Of a stretch of DNA of 64,000 nucleotides, positions 54,293 through 63,861 are shown one piece after another. Origin of the DNA: Diplocloster modestus (GTDB taxonomy: Bacteria > Bacillota > Clostridia > Lachnospirales > Lachnospiraceae); contig NZ_JAHQCX010000001.1 in NCBI RefSeq assembly GCF_019042245.1, positions 551,559 through 615,558 of the forward strand, written 5' to 3'. How positions within the stretch are numbered: position 1 is the first letter of the stretch; each line of letters starts with the position of its first letter. Both the position numbers and the translations under genes were made by a program. A model generated the notes under the pieces. That model worked only from the letters and a program-made list of their open reading frames with translations, searched no databases and was not told the origin of the DNA.

Positions 54293-55138
54293 ATGCAGAA
54301 AACGTATAAAAAATACTTTCCGGTATTTGCCCTGCCGACACTGATCGCTTTTGCTATTGCATTTTTGGTTCCGTTCCTCATGGGCATATATTTATCATTC
54401 TGTAAATTCACTACGGTGACTAACGCAAAATGGGTAGGAATCGCCAATTACACCCGCGCGTTCTCCAACCGGGATTTCCCCAACGCTCTATGGTTTACGG
54501 TCAAATTTACGGTGATTTCCGTAATCCTTATCAATATTCTTGCCTTTCTGCTGGCTTTGCTGCTGACCAGGAAAGTAAAGGGGACCAATGTGTTCCGCAC
54601 GATCTTCTTCATGCCGAACCTGATCGGCGGCATCGTACTGGGTTATATCTGGCAGCTGATCATTAACTCCGTACTCCTATCGACAGTCGGTGCGGATATC
54701 ACGGCCAGGGCAGGCTACGGCTTCTGGGGGCTGGTGGTTCTGATGTGCTGGCAGATGATCGGTTATATGATGATCATCTATATCGCGGGAATTCAAAATG
54801 TGGCACCGGAGCTGATCGAAGCCGCCCAGATCGATGGCGCCACCAGATGGCAGGTCCTCACCAAGGTGACCATCCCCATGGTCATGCCGTCTGTTACGAT
54901 CTGCCTGTTCCTGACCATATCCAATTCCTTCAAGCTTTTTGACCAGAACCTGTCGCTGACGGCGGGGCTGCCTGGGAAGCAGACCCAGATGATGGCGTTA
55001 GACATCTTTAACACGTTCTATGGCAGAAACGGATGGGAAGGGGTCGGACAGGCGAAAGCCGTGATTTTCTTTATTATCGTAGGAATTATCACTTTCTCCC
55101 AGCTTTGGCTGACCAGACGAAAGGAGGTTGAGGGCTGA
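54293..55138 (+). CDS. Sugar ABC transporter permease (MalF-like)
   Basis: A 281-residue inner-membrane permease with six TM segments. The EAA loop, which docks the ATPase, is ELIEAAQIDGATRWQVLTKV near residues 175-195. The N terminus YKKYFPVFALPTLIAFAIAF is usual for the family. It pairs with the next gene, whose ATG overlaps its TGA. No ABC ATPase gene is present; Firmicute importers of this type often share a housekeeping MsmX-like ATPase. AAGGAG precedes the ATG. Confidence 0.93.
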   Translation: MQKTYKKYFPVFALPTLIAFAIAFLVPFLMGIYLSFCKFTTVTNAKWVGIANYTRAFSNRDFPNALWFTVKFTVISVILINILAFLLALLLTRKVKGTNVFRTIFFMPNLIGGIVLGYIWQLIINSVLLSTVGADITARAGYGFWGLVVLMCWQMIGYMMIIYIAGIQNVAPELIEAAQIDGATRWQVLTKVTIPMVMPSVTICLFLTISNSFKLFDQNLSLTAGLPGKQTQMMALDIFNTFYGRNGWEGVGQAKAVIFFIIVGIITFSQLWLTRRKEVEG

Positions 55139-55971
55139 TGGAAAAAAAGCAGTCTGGAAATACTATATTATTTCTATTCCTTTTGCTTCTGTCGGCGGTT
55201 TTTTTGGCGCCGATCCTGATGGTGCTCATGAATTCCTTTAAAGGAAAGCTGTATATCAGCGACGCTCCGTTTCAGCTGCCTTCGGCAGCATCCTTTGCCG
55301 GTTTATCGAATTATTTTCAGGGTGTGGAGAAAAGTGGATTTTTTTCGGCTTTTGGATACTCCCTGTTTATCACCGTTTTCTCGGTAGCTGCCATCGTATT
55401 ACTGACTTCCATGACTGGATGGTGGCTGACACGGGTTAAGGGCAGATTTACAGGAGGCTTGTATTACCTGTTTGTATTTTCCATGGTAGTACCGTTTCAG
55501 ATGGTCATGTTTACCATGAGTAAGCTGGCTAATATGCTGTATCTGGATAATCCTGCCGGTATGATTGTGCTGTATGTGGGATTCGGTGCGGGTCTGTCTG
55601 TGTTTATGTTCTGCGGGTTTGTAAAATCCATACCCATCGACATCGAGGAAGCGGCGATGATCGACGGCTGTAATCCGATCCAGACTTTTTTCCGGGTGGT
55701 GCTCCCCATCATGAAACCCACGGCTATCACGGTGGCGATCTTAAATACGATGTGGATCTGGAACGATTATCTGCTGCCCTATCTGGTTATCGGGTCGGAC
55801 TATAAGACGATACCGGTAGCAGTCCAGTATCTGCGGGGAGGCTATGGGTCCGTCGATATGGGACATATGATGGCCGTGCTGGTTCTTGCAATAATTCCTA
55901 TAATTATCTTTTATATTTTTTGTCAAAAGTATATAATTGAAGGAGTGGTCGCAGGAGCGGTCAAAGGCTGA
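55138..55971 (+). CDS. Carbohydrate ABC transporter permease (MalG-like)
   Basis: A 277-residue permease with six TM segments, the second half of the importer channel. Its EAA loop is IDIEEAAMIDGCNPIQTFFR, followed by VVLPIMKPTAITVAILN. Between TM2 and TM3 is the conserved region TSMTGWWLTRVKGRF. It overlaps the preceding permease gene (TGATG) and precedes malQ by 31 nt, all on one transcript. Confidence 0.93.
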   Translation: MEKKQSGNTILFLFLLLLSAVFLAPILMVLMNSFKGKLYISDAPFQLPSAASFAGLSNYFQGVEKSGFFSAFGYSLFITVFSVAAIVLLTSMTGWWLTRVKGRFTGGLYYLFVFSMVVPFQMVMFTMSKLANMLYLDNPAGMIVLYVGFGAGLSVFMFCGFVKSIPIDIEEAAMIDGCNPIQTFFRVVLPIMKPTAITVAILNTMWIWNDYLLPYLVIGSDYKTIPVAVQYLRGGYGSVDMGHMMAVLVLAIIPIIIFYIFCQKYIIEGVVAGAVKG

Positions 55972-56002
55972 AGGAAAGCCATAATCATAAGGAGGATATA
56001 CA

Positions 56003-57484
56003 ATGAGAGCGAATGGAATATTACTGCCGGTTTCCAGCCTGCCCTCCAGATATGGAATCGGCTCGTTTTCCAAAAGTGCCTATGAATTCATTGATTTTCT
56101 GAGAGACGCGGGACAGGCATACTGGCAGATTCTGCCCCTGGGCCCTACGGGATATGGGGACTCCCCGTATCAGTCTTTTTCCACGTTTGCTGGAAACCCA
56201 TATTTTATTGACCTGGATGAGCTGATCGTGCAGGGGCTTCTCACCCGGGAAGAGTGTGAGGCCTGTGATTTCGGAGACAACCCGGTCTATATCGATTATG
56301 AAAAGATCTATCTGTCCCGATTCCGGATTCTGCGGCGGGCTTTCGAAAGAAGCCATATCCAGCAAAATCCAGATTTTCAGAAATTCTGCCAGGATCAGGC
56401 CCTGTGGCTGGAAGATTACAGCCTGTACCGGGCGGTAAAGGATTCCTGCGGCGGTGTCAGCTGGATCGAATGGCCGGAAGGCATCCGTCTGAGAAAACAG
56501 GAGGCTCTGGCCGATTACGAAAAAAATTATGCGCAGGAAATCGATTTTCAGAAATATCAGCAGTATCTGTTCTGGACTCAGTGGAAAAAATTGAAAAATT
56601 ATGCCAATGCAAACGGCATCCAAATCGTCGGTGACCTTCCGATCTATGTGGCCTTTGACAGTGCCGACAGCTGGGCCAACACAGACCTGTTCCAGTTCGA
56701 TCTGGAGCTGAAACCCATAGCGGTGGCCGGCTGTCCGCCGGATGGATTCTCCGCAACCGGACAGCTCTGGGGAAATCCGCTCTACGACTGGGAATACCAC
56801 AGGCAGACCGGCTTTGTCTGGTGGATGAAACGAATCGCTCACTGCTTCCAGCTATACGACATGGTCCGGATCGACCATTTCCGTGGCTTTGATGAATATT
56901 ACTCCATTCCCTACGGCGAAAAAACCGCAGTGAACGGAACCTGGAAACCAGGCCCGGGTCTGACATTATTTGAGACTTTGCAAAGAGAGATGGGGGATCT
57001 GAACATCATAGCTGAAGATCTGGGGTATTTGACCGACTCCGTCCGTAAGCTTTTAAAAGATACCGGTTATCCCGGCATGAAGGTCCTGGAATTCGCCTTT
57101 GATTCGCGGGAAGAGAGTGACTACCTGCCCCATAATTACACCAAAAATTGCGTTGTGTATACTGGGACCCACGATAACAACACCGTTCAGGGATGGTACG
57201 ATGAACTGTCAGACCACGACCGGGAATTCTCAGCCAGATATGTTGATAACAAAGATCATACCAGAGGACGCATCCACTGGGATTTCATTCGTCTGGCCAT
57301 GGGAAGCGTAGCAAAGTTGTGTATGATCCCGATCCAGGATTTCCTGGGACTTGGAAGCGAGGCCCGGATAAATACGCCATCTACGTTGGGAGATAATTGG
57401 AAGTGGAGACTTACCGATGGGCAGCTGACTGTGGAATTGGCCCGGGAGGTCCGTGAGTTGACCTGGCTGTATGGGAGGGGATAG
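56003..57484 (+). CDS. malQ: 4-alpha-glucanotransferase
   Basis: A 493-residue GH77 amylomaltase that disproportionates maltodextrins in the cytoplasm. The N terminus MRANGILLPVSSLPSRYGIG and QILPLGPTGYGDSPYQSFST are family hallmarks. Catalytic residues: the nucleophile Asp in MVRIDHFRGFDEYY, the acid/base Glu in NIIAEDLGYLTD and the third Asp in GTHDNNTVQGW. The length is normal. Together with the preceding importer it implies uptake and processing of malto-oligosaccharides. AAGGAGG precedes the ATG. It converges with the ROK gene. Confidence 0.96.
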   Translation: MRANGILLPVSSLPSRYGIGSFSKSAYEFIDFLRDAGQAYWQILPLGPTGYGDSPYQSFSTFAGNPYFIDLDELIVQGLLTREECEACDFGDNPVYIDYEKIYLSRFRILRRAFERSHIQQNPDFQKFCQDQALWLEDYSLYRAVKDSCGGVSWIEWPEGIRLRKQEALADYEKNYAQEIDFQKYQQYLFWTQWKKLKNYANANGIQIVGDLPIYVAFDSADSWANTDLFQFDLELKPIAVAGCPPDGFSATGQLWGNPLYDWEYHRQTGFVWWMKRIAHCFQLYDMVRIDHFRGFDEYYSIPYGEKTAVNGTWKPGPGLTLFETLQREMGDLNIIAEDLGYLTDSVRKLLKDTGYPGMKVLEFAFDSREESDYLPHNYTKNCVVYTGTHDNNTVQGWYDELSDHDREFSARYVDNKDHTRGRIHWDFIRLAMGSVAKLCMIPIQDFLGLGSEARINTPSTLGDNWKWRLTDGQLTVELAREVRELTWLYGRG

Positions 57485-57539
57485 GGGAAGGCAAGCCAGT
57501 CTCCCCGCCTGCGCAGCAGGATTGCAGGATTTATAAAAC

Positions 57540-58712
57540 TTAAACCGTAATCTTCCCTGTAAACAGCTGATCCAGGACGATACAGACAGATCCGTAAAGG
57601 GCACTGTTGTCCTCGAAGCGGGTCTTAAAGATCCGGATCGTGCGGTTGTTTTTGAAGATGCTGATCTGATTGACCGTGTAGGCGATGGAGGCCAGGATTT
57701 CATCGGGAAGATAGAAGGCTGAGTGGCCGAAAACCAGGGTGCTGATATCTATGATATTGATCAGGTTGTTCAGCGCATAGGCTAACTGCTCGGAGACGTT
57801 CTCAAGGATGCTGTATGCCTTGGGAGAAGTCTTGCAATATTCCATGGCTTCCCGGAAAACGGTAAATTCTGTTCCGCAGGCCTCGTTAATTTTGGAAAGG
57901 ATCACAGGTACACTGGCGTACAGTTCCAGACAACCCCGGCTACCGCAGTTGCACTTGGGACCGTCGAAGTTAATCGTGGTATGGCCCAGCTCCCCGCAGG
58001 AACCAGTGAGATTGTTCACCAGCTGCCGATTGGACACGATGGCGGAGGCAATCCCATTTGCCAGTCCGATATAGAGAAAATTCTCTTTTTCCTGACCGAT
58101 GCCGTAGTACATTTCACACAGAGCGGCGGCCTGCATGTCGTTTTTTACGAAAACAGGAACCGGAAGGCGGGATTGTAAATATCCCAGGATGTCCAGCTCT
58201 TTGATATCGAAGAAATTGGTTACGTTTTTAATGATACCGTGGATTGTGTCCACGACACCGATCGTGGAGATCCCTATCCCCAGGATCGGTCTTTCGCTCA
58301 GGTGAAGCAGATGATCCGCCAGATGCCAGATCTTTTGCAGAATCGTATCCGGAGTTTCATCCGGCTGAAATTCCTCCCGCTTAGCAGCGATCAGTTTAAG
58401 GCTGAAATCACTCAGAATTCCGAATAAAAAATCCTTGGAAACCCAAATCCCGGCAACTAACGGGGAGTGTGGAGAGATGGTCAGATACTTCGGATTCCGT
58501 CCCACATTTTTAACGTCATTTTCCATATCAGACTCAACAATTATTTTCTGCTGCAGTAATTCCGATGTTATGTTGGTCAGGGTCATAGAGGTCAGTTTCG
58601 ATGCTTTGGCCAGATTATTTCTGGTAGTCTTGCTGCTGGTCGAAATCAGTTGCAAGATCAAAGCACGATTAAATTCCTTAACACCGATAAGATTTAATCC
58701 TGACTTTTTCAT
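57540..58712 (-). CDS. ROK-family transcriptional regulator
   Basis: A 390-residue NagC/XylR-type regulator with an N-terminal winged HTH (LILQLISTSSKTTRNNLAKAS; LTSMTLTNITSELLQQKIIV) and a C-terminal ROK sugar-kinase-like domain. The zinc motif CNCGSRGCLELYAS is intact, as is GELGHTTINFDG. The kinase phosphate loop is degenerate, as in regulators. The ATG at 58712 is preferred (AGGAG 9 nt upstream); a TTG 6 nt earlier is the alternative. It likely senses a sugar and controls the adjacent malto-oligosaccharide operon or an unseen one. It stands convergent with malQ. Confidence 0.88.
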   Translation of the reverse strand: MKKSGLNLIGVKEFNRALILQLISTSSKTTRNNLAKASKLTSMTLTNITSELLQQKIIVESDMENDVKNVGRNPKYLTISPHSPLVAGIWVSKDFLFGILSDFSLKLIAAKREEFQPDETPDTILQKIWHLADHLLHLSERPILGIGISTIGVVDTIHGIIKNVTNFFDIKELDILGYLQSRLPVPVFVKNDMQAAALCEMYYGIGQEKENFLYIGLANGIASAIVSNRQLVNNLTGSCGELGHTTINFDGPKCNCGSRGCLELYASVPVILSKINEACGTEFTVFREAMEYCKTSPKAYSILENVSEQLAYALNNLINIIDISTLVFGHSAFYLPDEILASIAYTVNQISIFKNNRTIRIFKTRFEDNSALYGSVCIVLDQLFTGKITV

Positions 58713-58847
58713 AAACAAATACTCCTGATTAGTAAAATATTTTTATTATTTTATTGTAACTCATTTCAAAGACGATGTAAACCTTTTAAGAGAAAGATAT
58801 TACCATTGAAGGATGAAAAGTAACATGAATGGGGAGAGTACGGAACA

Positions 58848-60359
58848 TCAAACATCCCGCAAAAACTGCTTAGGAGACAACCCGGTTTCTTTCTTAAAGA
58901 CCTTACTGAAATACAGCGGGTCATCATAGCCCACGAAGGCGGCTACGTCTTTGATCATCAGCTTTGGATCGGAGGTGAATAGTTTTTTTGCCTTCGTGAT
59001 TCGCAGCTTTACAATATCGTCCAACAGGTTGGTGTTTTTGTTTTCACGGTAAAGCTTGCTGAGATAGGCCGGAGTGAAACCAAAATGATCGGAGATCTGT
59101 TTGATGCTGATGGGTTCGGTGTAGTGCTGATGGATATAACTGTCAATGCGCAGCAGAATTTCGTTTTTGTCATGGCTGTTTCCCTGGGAATTGCTCATCT
59201 CACAGAAAAAGTCGTAGAAGACGGAGATGATATTTTCATAGAGCGCCTCGTAGGATTCGGAGAAGATAACAGCGTCATTGACCAGCTCCATGGAGGAAGC
59301 GCCATTGGTTGTAAGCTGTTGGTTGTTCAGGCAGTTGCTCATCAGGACATTTAAGTATTCGGTCACACCAAACTGTGTCATTTTCCGCTGGTGTAAAGCC
59401 TGCAAAAAGTGCCGCAGCACAGTTTTAAACAGCGAGATGTTGCGCTGGGTAAATAAATTGGTCAGCTGATTTAAATAATTATTGAGCAGTTCATCGTAGG
59501 GAAGCCGGTAATCCGGCTGCTTTTTCTGATAGAATAGCAGCTGGGATTTGCCGATGATGATACCTCGGCTTAACTGGAAACGAAGGTTTTGAATTGACTT
59601 GCCTACAGAGTGGATGCTGGGAGCGTCGGCGCTGACGATGACGGTCAGCGGAATGGGATGTTTCAGAACCGGTTTGAAAATATTGCGGATCTGCTCTTCG
59701 CGGTTGAGGGTCTGGCAGGTTTTTAAAGAAAACATCAGGTTTTTTTCAAATATGGACTTTCCTGGAATAATCCAATAGTCCTGGACCATGTCCGTATTCT
59801 GGTCAAACAGCGCGTTGACGTCAAAGGAGTCGCAGTAATTCTTTGGAACTGCGTCAAAAGCGGTGGGGAGAAACGGAAAATTACCCATACATAGAATGGC
59901 CAGACAGTATTCCGGATTCATCCCGTCTTCCCCGACCGGGGGGAGGGACGATGCGGGGTTGTTGTTCTGCATCCCCTCCAGACATTTTTGCTCATAAGCC
60001 TTCTTCAAATGTTCCTGGATCTCATTTTCATCAATGGGCTTTAGAAGGTAGGCAAATACCCGGAGCTGGATCGCGCGTTTCGCATAGGAAAATTCACTGA
60101 AACCGGTCAAGATCATACACAGGATATGGGGATAGTGTTGATTGATATGTTCAATCAGTTCCAGACCGTCGACAACCGGAATGTGGATATCGGTGATGAC
60201 CACGTCGATCTGATTCCCTTTTTCAGACAGAAGGTCGATTGCTTCCTGGCCGTTGTAAGCGCTTCCCGCGATTTGATAATTTTGCTGAAAGGCTTCTATG
60301 GTACATGACAGACTTCTGAGAATCAAAGGCTCGTCTTCAACAAGTAAAATATTCATCAT
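58848..60359 (-). CDS. YesN-like response regulator with AraC-type DNA-binding domain
   Basis: A 503-residue two-component regulator. The receiver domain (1-120) has the acidic pocket LLVEDEP, the phosphorylated Asp in VVITDIHIPVVDG (about residue 55) and the Lys in YLLKPIDENE. A middle region of about 270 residues is of unknown fold. The C-terminal 100 residues form an AraC HTH pair, with ISIKQISDHFGFTPAYLSKL and DVAAFVGYDDPLYFSKVFK. Its start overlaps the kinase gene end by 23 nt with AGGAGG inside it. It acts on a divergent or unseen sugar-uptake operon. Confidence 0.93.
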   Translation of the reverse strand: MMNILLVEDEPLILRSLSCTIEAFQQNYQIAGSAYNGQEAIDLLSEKGNQIDVVITDIHIPVVDGLELIEHINQHYPHILCMILTGFSEFSYAKRAIQLRVFAYLLKPIDENEIQEHLKKAYEQKCLEGMQNNNPASSLPPVGEDGMNPEYCLAILCMGNFPFLPTAFDAVPKNYCDSFDVNALFDQNTDMVQDYWIIPGKSIFEKNLMFSLKTCQTLNREEQIRNIFKPVLKHPIPLTVIVSADAPSIHSVGKSIQNLRFQLSRGIIIGKSQLLFYQKKQPDYRLPYDELLNNYLNQLTNLFTQRNISLFKTVLRHFLQALHQRKMTQFGVTEYLNVLMSNCLNNQQLTTNGASSMELVNDAVIFSESYEALYENIISVFYDFFCEMSNSQGNSHDKNEILLRIDSYIHQHYTEPISIKQISDHFGFTPAYLSKLYRENKNTNLLDDIVKLRITKAKKLFTSDPKLMIKDVAAFVGYDDPLYFSKVFKKETGLSPKQFLRDV

Positions 60360-62136
60360 CTAATTTTCCTCCTATCTTGATCATGGTGCCGCCTTCAGCG
60401 AGAGACTGGATTTGGAAAGTCAGACTGTCCGGATAGCGCATTTTTAACCGGGCGATCGTGTTGATTAAACCCATTCCGCCGATTTTCAGGGAGGCTATGG
60501 TATTGGATGAATTATCCATGAATTCCGATAACTTCTTCTGAATCTTTTCCGCTTCCTCATCCGTAATCCCCAACCCATTATCCTGAACCGTAATGGACCA
60601 GAAATAATCATTTTTAATCGTGCAGCTGATCTTCAGGTGCCAGGGAGGTACCACTTTCTTAAATCCGTGCTGGAAACTGTTCTCCAGAAGCGGCTGAAGG
60701 AAGAGCTTGGGAACCCGGAAAGCATCTATATCCAGCTTGGAATTTATGTACAGCTCATAGTCAAACAGTCCCTCATAGCGGATTTTCATCAGATTCAGAT
60801 AAGTTTCCGCGTCGGTGATCTCCTCGCGCATCGGGACGCCTTCCTCGTCATAGGCCGAGATATACCGAAGCATACGGGCCAGATAGTCGCAGATCTGCCC
60901 TATTTTTTCCGTATCCTGCTCCTTACTCATCGCCTTGATGATGGTCAGGATATTGCAGATGAAATGTGGATTTACCTGGGACTGGAGGGCGATCATATTG
61001 GCCCTGGCCTCATAGGCCTTGGTCTTGACATTCTCCTCCATGGAATTTTTCAGCCGTTTCATCATTTCGTCAAAGGCCATGGTGAGGCCGACCAGTTCGT
61101 TGGAATACTGGCTGGTGTCCACATTCAGGTACGGAGAGTTTAAGGTGATCATGTTGACGGATGCGGTCAGCTGGCGAAGGGGTTCCGTTGTATTCTTCAT
61201 AATTTTAAACAGGACTGCAAGGCAGATCAAAAGGATGCAGACGCTGATAAGAAGTACGGATATGCACAGCCGGGATACGATCTGGAAAACCTGATTCTGG
61301 TGTTGGGCCAGCATCAGGAACCACCCGTTTTCCAATCGAACGGCACTGTATACATGATTATCCGCTATGGTATAGACAGGAGTCAGATCAGGGGTGGGTT
61401 CCTCCTGATCAAAGGGAAGGCCGGCCAGAGCAGGAATTTCATCCGATGTTCCGTAGATCGCTGCGCCGTCGGCTGTATATAGGTAACTGTCCACATTGGG
61501 GACATCCAGTGTCATGATCTGGTCGATAAACTTGGAGGGACACTGGATTTCCACAATTCCGGTAGGCAGATCGATGATCAGGGAATCAAAGATTTCCCGG
61601 TACAAAGATATGTATTGGATCGGTTTGGAGTTCCAGGTGTCCGGGGATAAGGGAGTGATATTGGAATTACTGTGAATAATCGGGAGCGAATGGTACCATT
61701 GCAGATAATCATCGGAGCGAAGCTTCTCTTTCACCATCGATTTGCTGTAAGGGATACCGGTGGATATAAAGTTGCGCTTGCCGTTAAACAGATTGATGCG
61801 GAAACGGGAGGAAGAGTTAGGAACCGTGATGGAAGTAATAATATTATAGATAGACACAGAAAGTTCCTGGTTGGTTACCTCACGCATCCGGGTATCATGA
61901 AAGGCGCTGATAATGTCCGGATTCGTGGACACATACAGGGAGATTTTGTCCATGTCATCAAATAGAAGCGTCAGCTCATTGCCCGTTTTGGCAGCCAGTT
62001 CATTCAGGTTATTCCGGGATGTTTTGGATATCTCGCGGTAAACATAATTGGAGAAAAAGATCAGGAAAATCAAAACCATGGAAATGATAATGATAGAACT
62101 TTTCAGGAATAATTTTTTTTGAAAACTACTTTTCAT
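60337..62136 (-). CDS. YesM-like sensor histidine kinase
   Basis: A 599-residue membrane kinase. TM1 is near residues 13-31 (SSIIIISMVLIFLIFFSNYV); an extracytoplasmic sensor of about 270 residues (Cache-like in layout) follows; TM2 is LLISVCILLICLAVLFKIM. A HAMP domain is next, then the His_kinase domain: the phospho-acceptor His lies in LQSQVNPHFICNILTIIK. The HATPase domain has N-box LENSFQHGF and G1 DNGLGITDEEAEKI. Overlaps the response regulator. It probably senses a carbohydrate outside the cell. Divergent from the binding-protein gene at 62449. Confidence 0.93.
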   Translation of the reverse strand: MKSSFQKKLFLKSSIIIISMVLIFLIFFSNYVYREISKTSRNNLNELAAKTGNELTLLFDDMDKISLYVSTNPDIISAFHDTRMREVTNQELSVSIYNIITSITVPNSSSRFRINLFNGKRNFISTGIPYSKSMVKEKLRSDDYLQWYHSLPIIHSNSNITPLSPDTWNSKPIQYISLYREIFDSLIIDLPTGIVEIQCPSKFIDQIMTLDVPNVDSYLYTADGAAIYGTSDEIPALAGLPFDQEEPTPDLTPVYTIADNHVYSAVRLENGWFLMLAQHQNQVFQIVSRLCISVLLISVCILLICLAVLFKIMKNTTEPLRQLTASVNMITLNSPYLNVDTSQYSNELVGLTMAFDEMMKRLKNSMEENVKTKAYEARANMIALQSQVNPHFICNILTIIKAMSKEQDTEKIGQICDYLARMLRYISAYDEEGVPMREEITDAETYLNLMKIRYEGLFDYELYINSKLDIDAFRVPKLFLQPLLENSFQHGFKKVVPPWHLKISCTIKNDYFWSITVQDNGLGITDEEAEKIQKKLSEFMDNSSNTIASLKIGGMGLINTIARLKMRYPDSLTFQIQSLAEGGTMIKIGGKLDDEYFTC

Positions 62137-62448
62137 AATAACCTCCGGAAGTAGGCATTTATAAACGCTGATATTTTATAGCATTATTATAGAATAAGGA
62201 GATGAAAAAAGATACTTGATGCAAAATATTTCCATATTTTAGGCTGACATTTTCCATTTCGATTTTGGGAAATAGCTCCTATAATAAAGGACATGAAAGA
62301 AATGTAAATTTACACGATTTCAAGGGCACTGTAAAAATAGCAGCGCTCGAAAGCACCTCGAAATGCAGTGCAGGGGATATGCAGCTATCAATAGCCCCGG
62401 ACGCTTTCCGTTACTGGAAAGAGGGAAGAATCTAAAGGAGGATTCAGT
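62137..62448 (+). other. Divergent intergenic region with a probable promoter for the binding-protein gene
   Basis: No gene. TATAAT at about 62280-62285 with a weak -35 (TTTCGA) 17 nt upstream may drive the solute-binding gene. A small hairpin CTTTCC / GGAAAG lies near 62407. The region should contain sites for the adjacent AraC-type regulator; none could be defined. Confidence 0.4.
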
Positions 62449-63861
62449 ATGAAAAGAAAAGTTTTAAGCAAAATTTTAGCAGTCTCTATGGTGCTGGCTA
62501 TGACCGCAGGCATGACAGCCTGCGGCAGCAAAAGTGAAGAACCTGCGCCAGCAGCCACACCCGCAGCAGAACCGGCAGAGTCTAAAGCACCCGCCGCGAC
62601 CGACAGCGGATCGGACAGTGGGCAGGCAGGGGACACAGATTTCTCGATTCTGGAAGGAAAGACCATTTCCTTTATGACCAGCCAGGCGAAGTTCTTTGAC
62701 GCTTATAATACCATGGCGGAAGCAATCAAAGCAGATTACGGCTGTGAAGTAGAATTCCAGGTAATCCCGGATGAAGAATATGACTCATTAATAAAAGTAA
62801 AATTATCCACTTCAGAAGTACCCGATGTGTATGAGGCGAACCTGCCCAGTCTGAACGAGGCGTACGGAGCTCCCCAGTACTGCGAGGATCTGAGCAATGA
62901 ACCGTGGGTGGCAAGACTTGTGAATCCGGACCTGATCAAAGATACTGTGGACGGCAAGATCTATGGCATGCCCAAGGAATCATCCTCCGGGTATCAGGCA
63001 GTATATTACAATAAAAAAGTAATGGCAGATTGTGGAATCACAGATCCCCAGCCTAAGACCTACCAGGAGTTCCTGGACATCTTAAAGACTGTCAAGGAAA
63101 AAGGAAACGGTGTGGTTCCTTTCTATCAGACCAACGCGGACAACTGGACCACCCAGATCTTCATGACAGGAGGAATCGCCTGTGCACTAGGAGATAAAGC
63201 GGTCGAGACCACAGATAAATTATTGAAAAATGAGATTAAATGGACGGATATTCCCGAGACCTCCCAAGTGCTTCAGAATTATGTAGATCTGTACAAAGAT
63301 GGATATATGAACAATGATATGATGTCTGTCGGCTATGACACAGCGGCAGAAGCCATCTGCACCGGCAAGGCTGCGATGTATTTAACCATCGAGCAGTGGG
63401 CGGCCGACGCCATGAAAAAATATCCAGACTGTGAAATGGGTTCCTTTGTAATCCCTCATGCAGACCATGCACTGCTTCCTACCGGAAATTATGTACAGGG
63501 CCTGTTCGTACCGAAAGCCGGCAAGCAGGTAGACGCGGTAAAAGCCTTCCTTCAGGTATGGTCCATGCCCAAATACCAGAATCTGTACTATGAAGAAAAT
63601 CCCGGATTCCCCGCCTACAACGACGTGGACGGCGGTGACGTAGTACCTGTTGTACAAAGTCTCGTAGACCAGTATATCACCACAGGGAACTATGTATTTG
63701 AAATGAACAGCCTGATGGCTGCATCCAGCGGTATCAATGTAGATGTCTGGAACTATTATATCGAAGCACTTCAGGGCGACAAGACACCGGATGAGGTGTT
63801 CAAAGCAGTCCAGGCTGACTATGTGGATTACATGGAACAGCAGGGGGCAGAAGGATTTTGA
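62449..63861 (+). CDS. ABC transporter extracellular solute-binding lipoprotein
   Basis: A 470-residue family-1 solute-binding protein. Signal peptide MKRKVLSKILAVSMVLAMTA then GMTACGSK, a lipobox at Cys25, and an Ala/Pro/Glu linker (APAATPAAEPAESKAPAA). The mature part has TISFMTSQAKFFDAYNTMAE and AICTGKAAMYLTIEQWA, typical of sugar binders of the YtcQ/MsmE kind. AAAGGAGG lies 7 nt before the ATG. It is divergent from the YesM-like kinase, which probably controls it. The partner permeases would lie right of the window end. The substrate is unknown. Confidence 0.92.
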   Translation: MKRKVLSKILAVSMVLAMTAGMTACGSKSEEPAPAATPAAEPAESKAPAATDSGSDSGQAGDTDFSILEGKTISFMTSQAKFFDAYNTMAEAIKADYGCEVEFQVIPDEEYDSLIKVKLSTSEVPDVYEANLPSLNEAYGAPQYCEDLSNEPWVARLVNPDLIKDTVDGKIYGMPKESSSGYQAVYYNKKVMADCGITDPQPKTYQEFLDILKTVKEKGNGVVPFYQTNADNWTTQIFMTGGIACALGDKAVETTDKLLKNEIKWTDIPETSQVLQNYVDLYKDGYMNNDMMSVGYDTAAEAICTGKAAMYLTIEQWAADAMKKYPDCEMGSFVIPHADHALLPTGNYVQGLFVPKAGKQVDAVKAFLQVWSMPKYQNLYYEENPGFPAYNDVDGGDVVPVVQSLVDQYITTGNYVFEMNSLMAASSGINVDVWNYYIEALQGDKTPDEVFKAVQADYVDYMEQQGAEGF

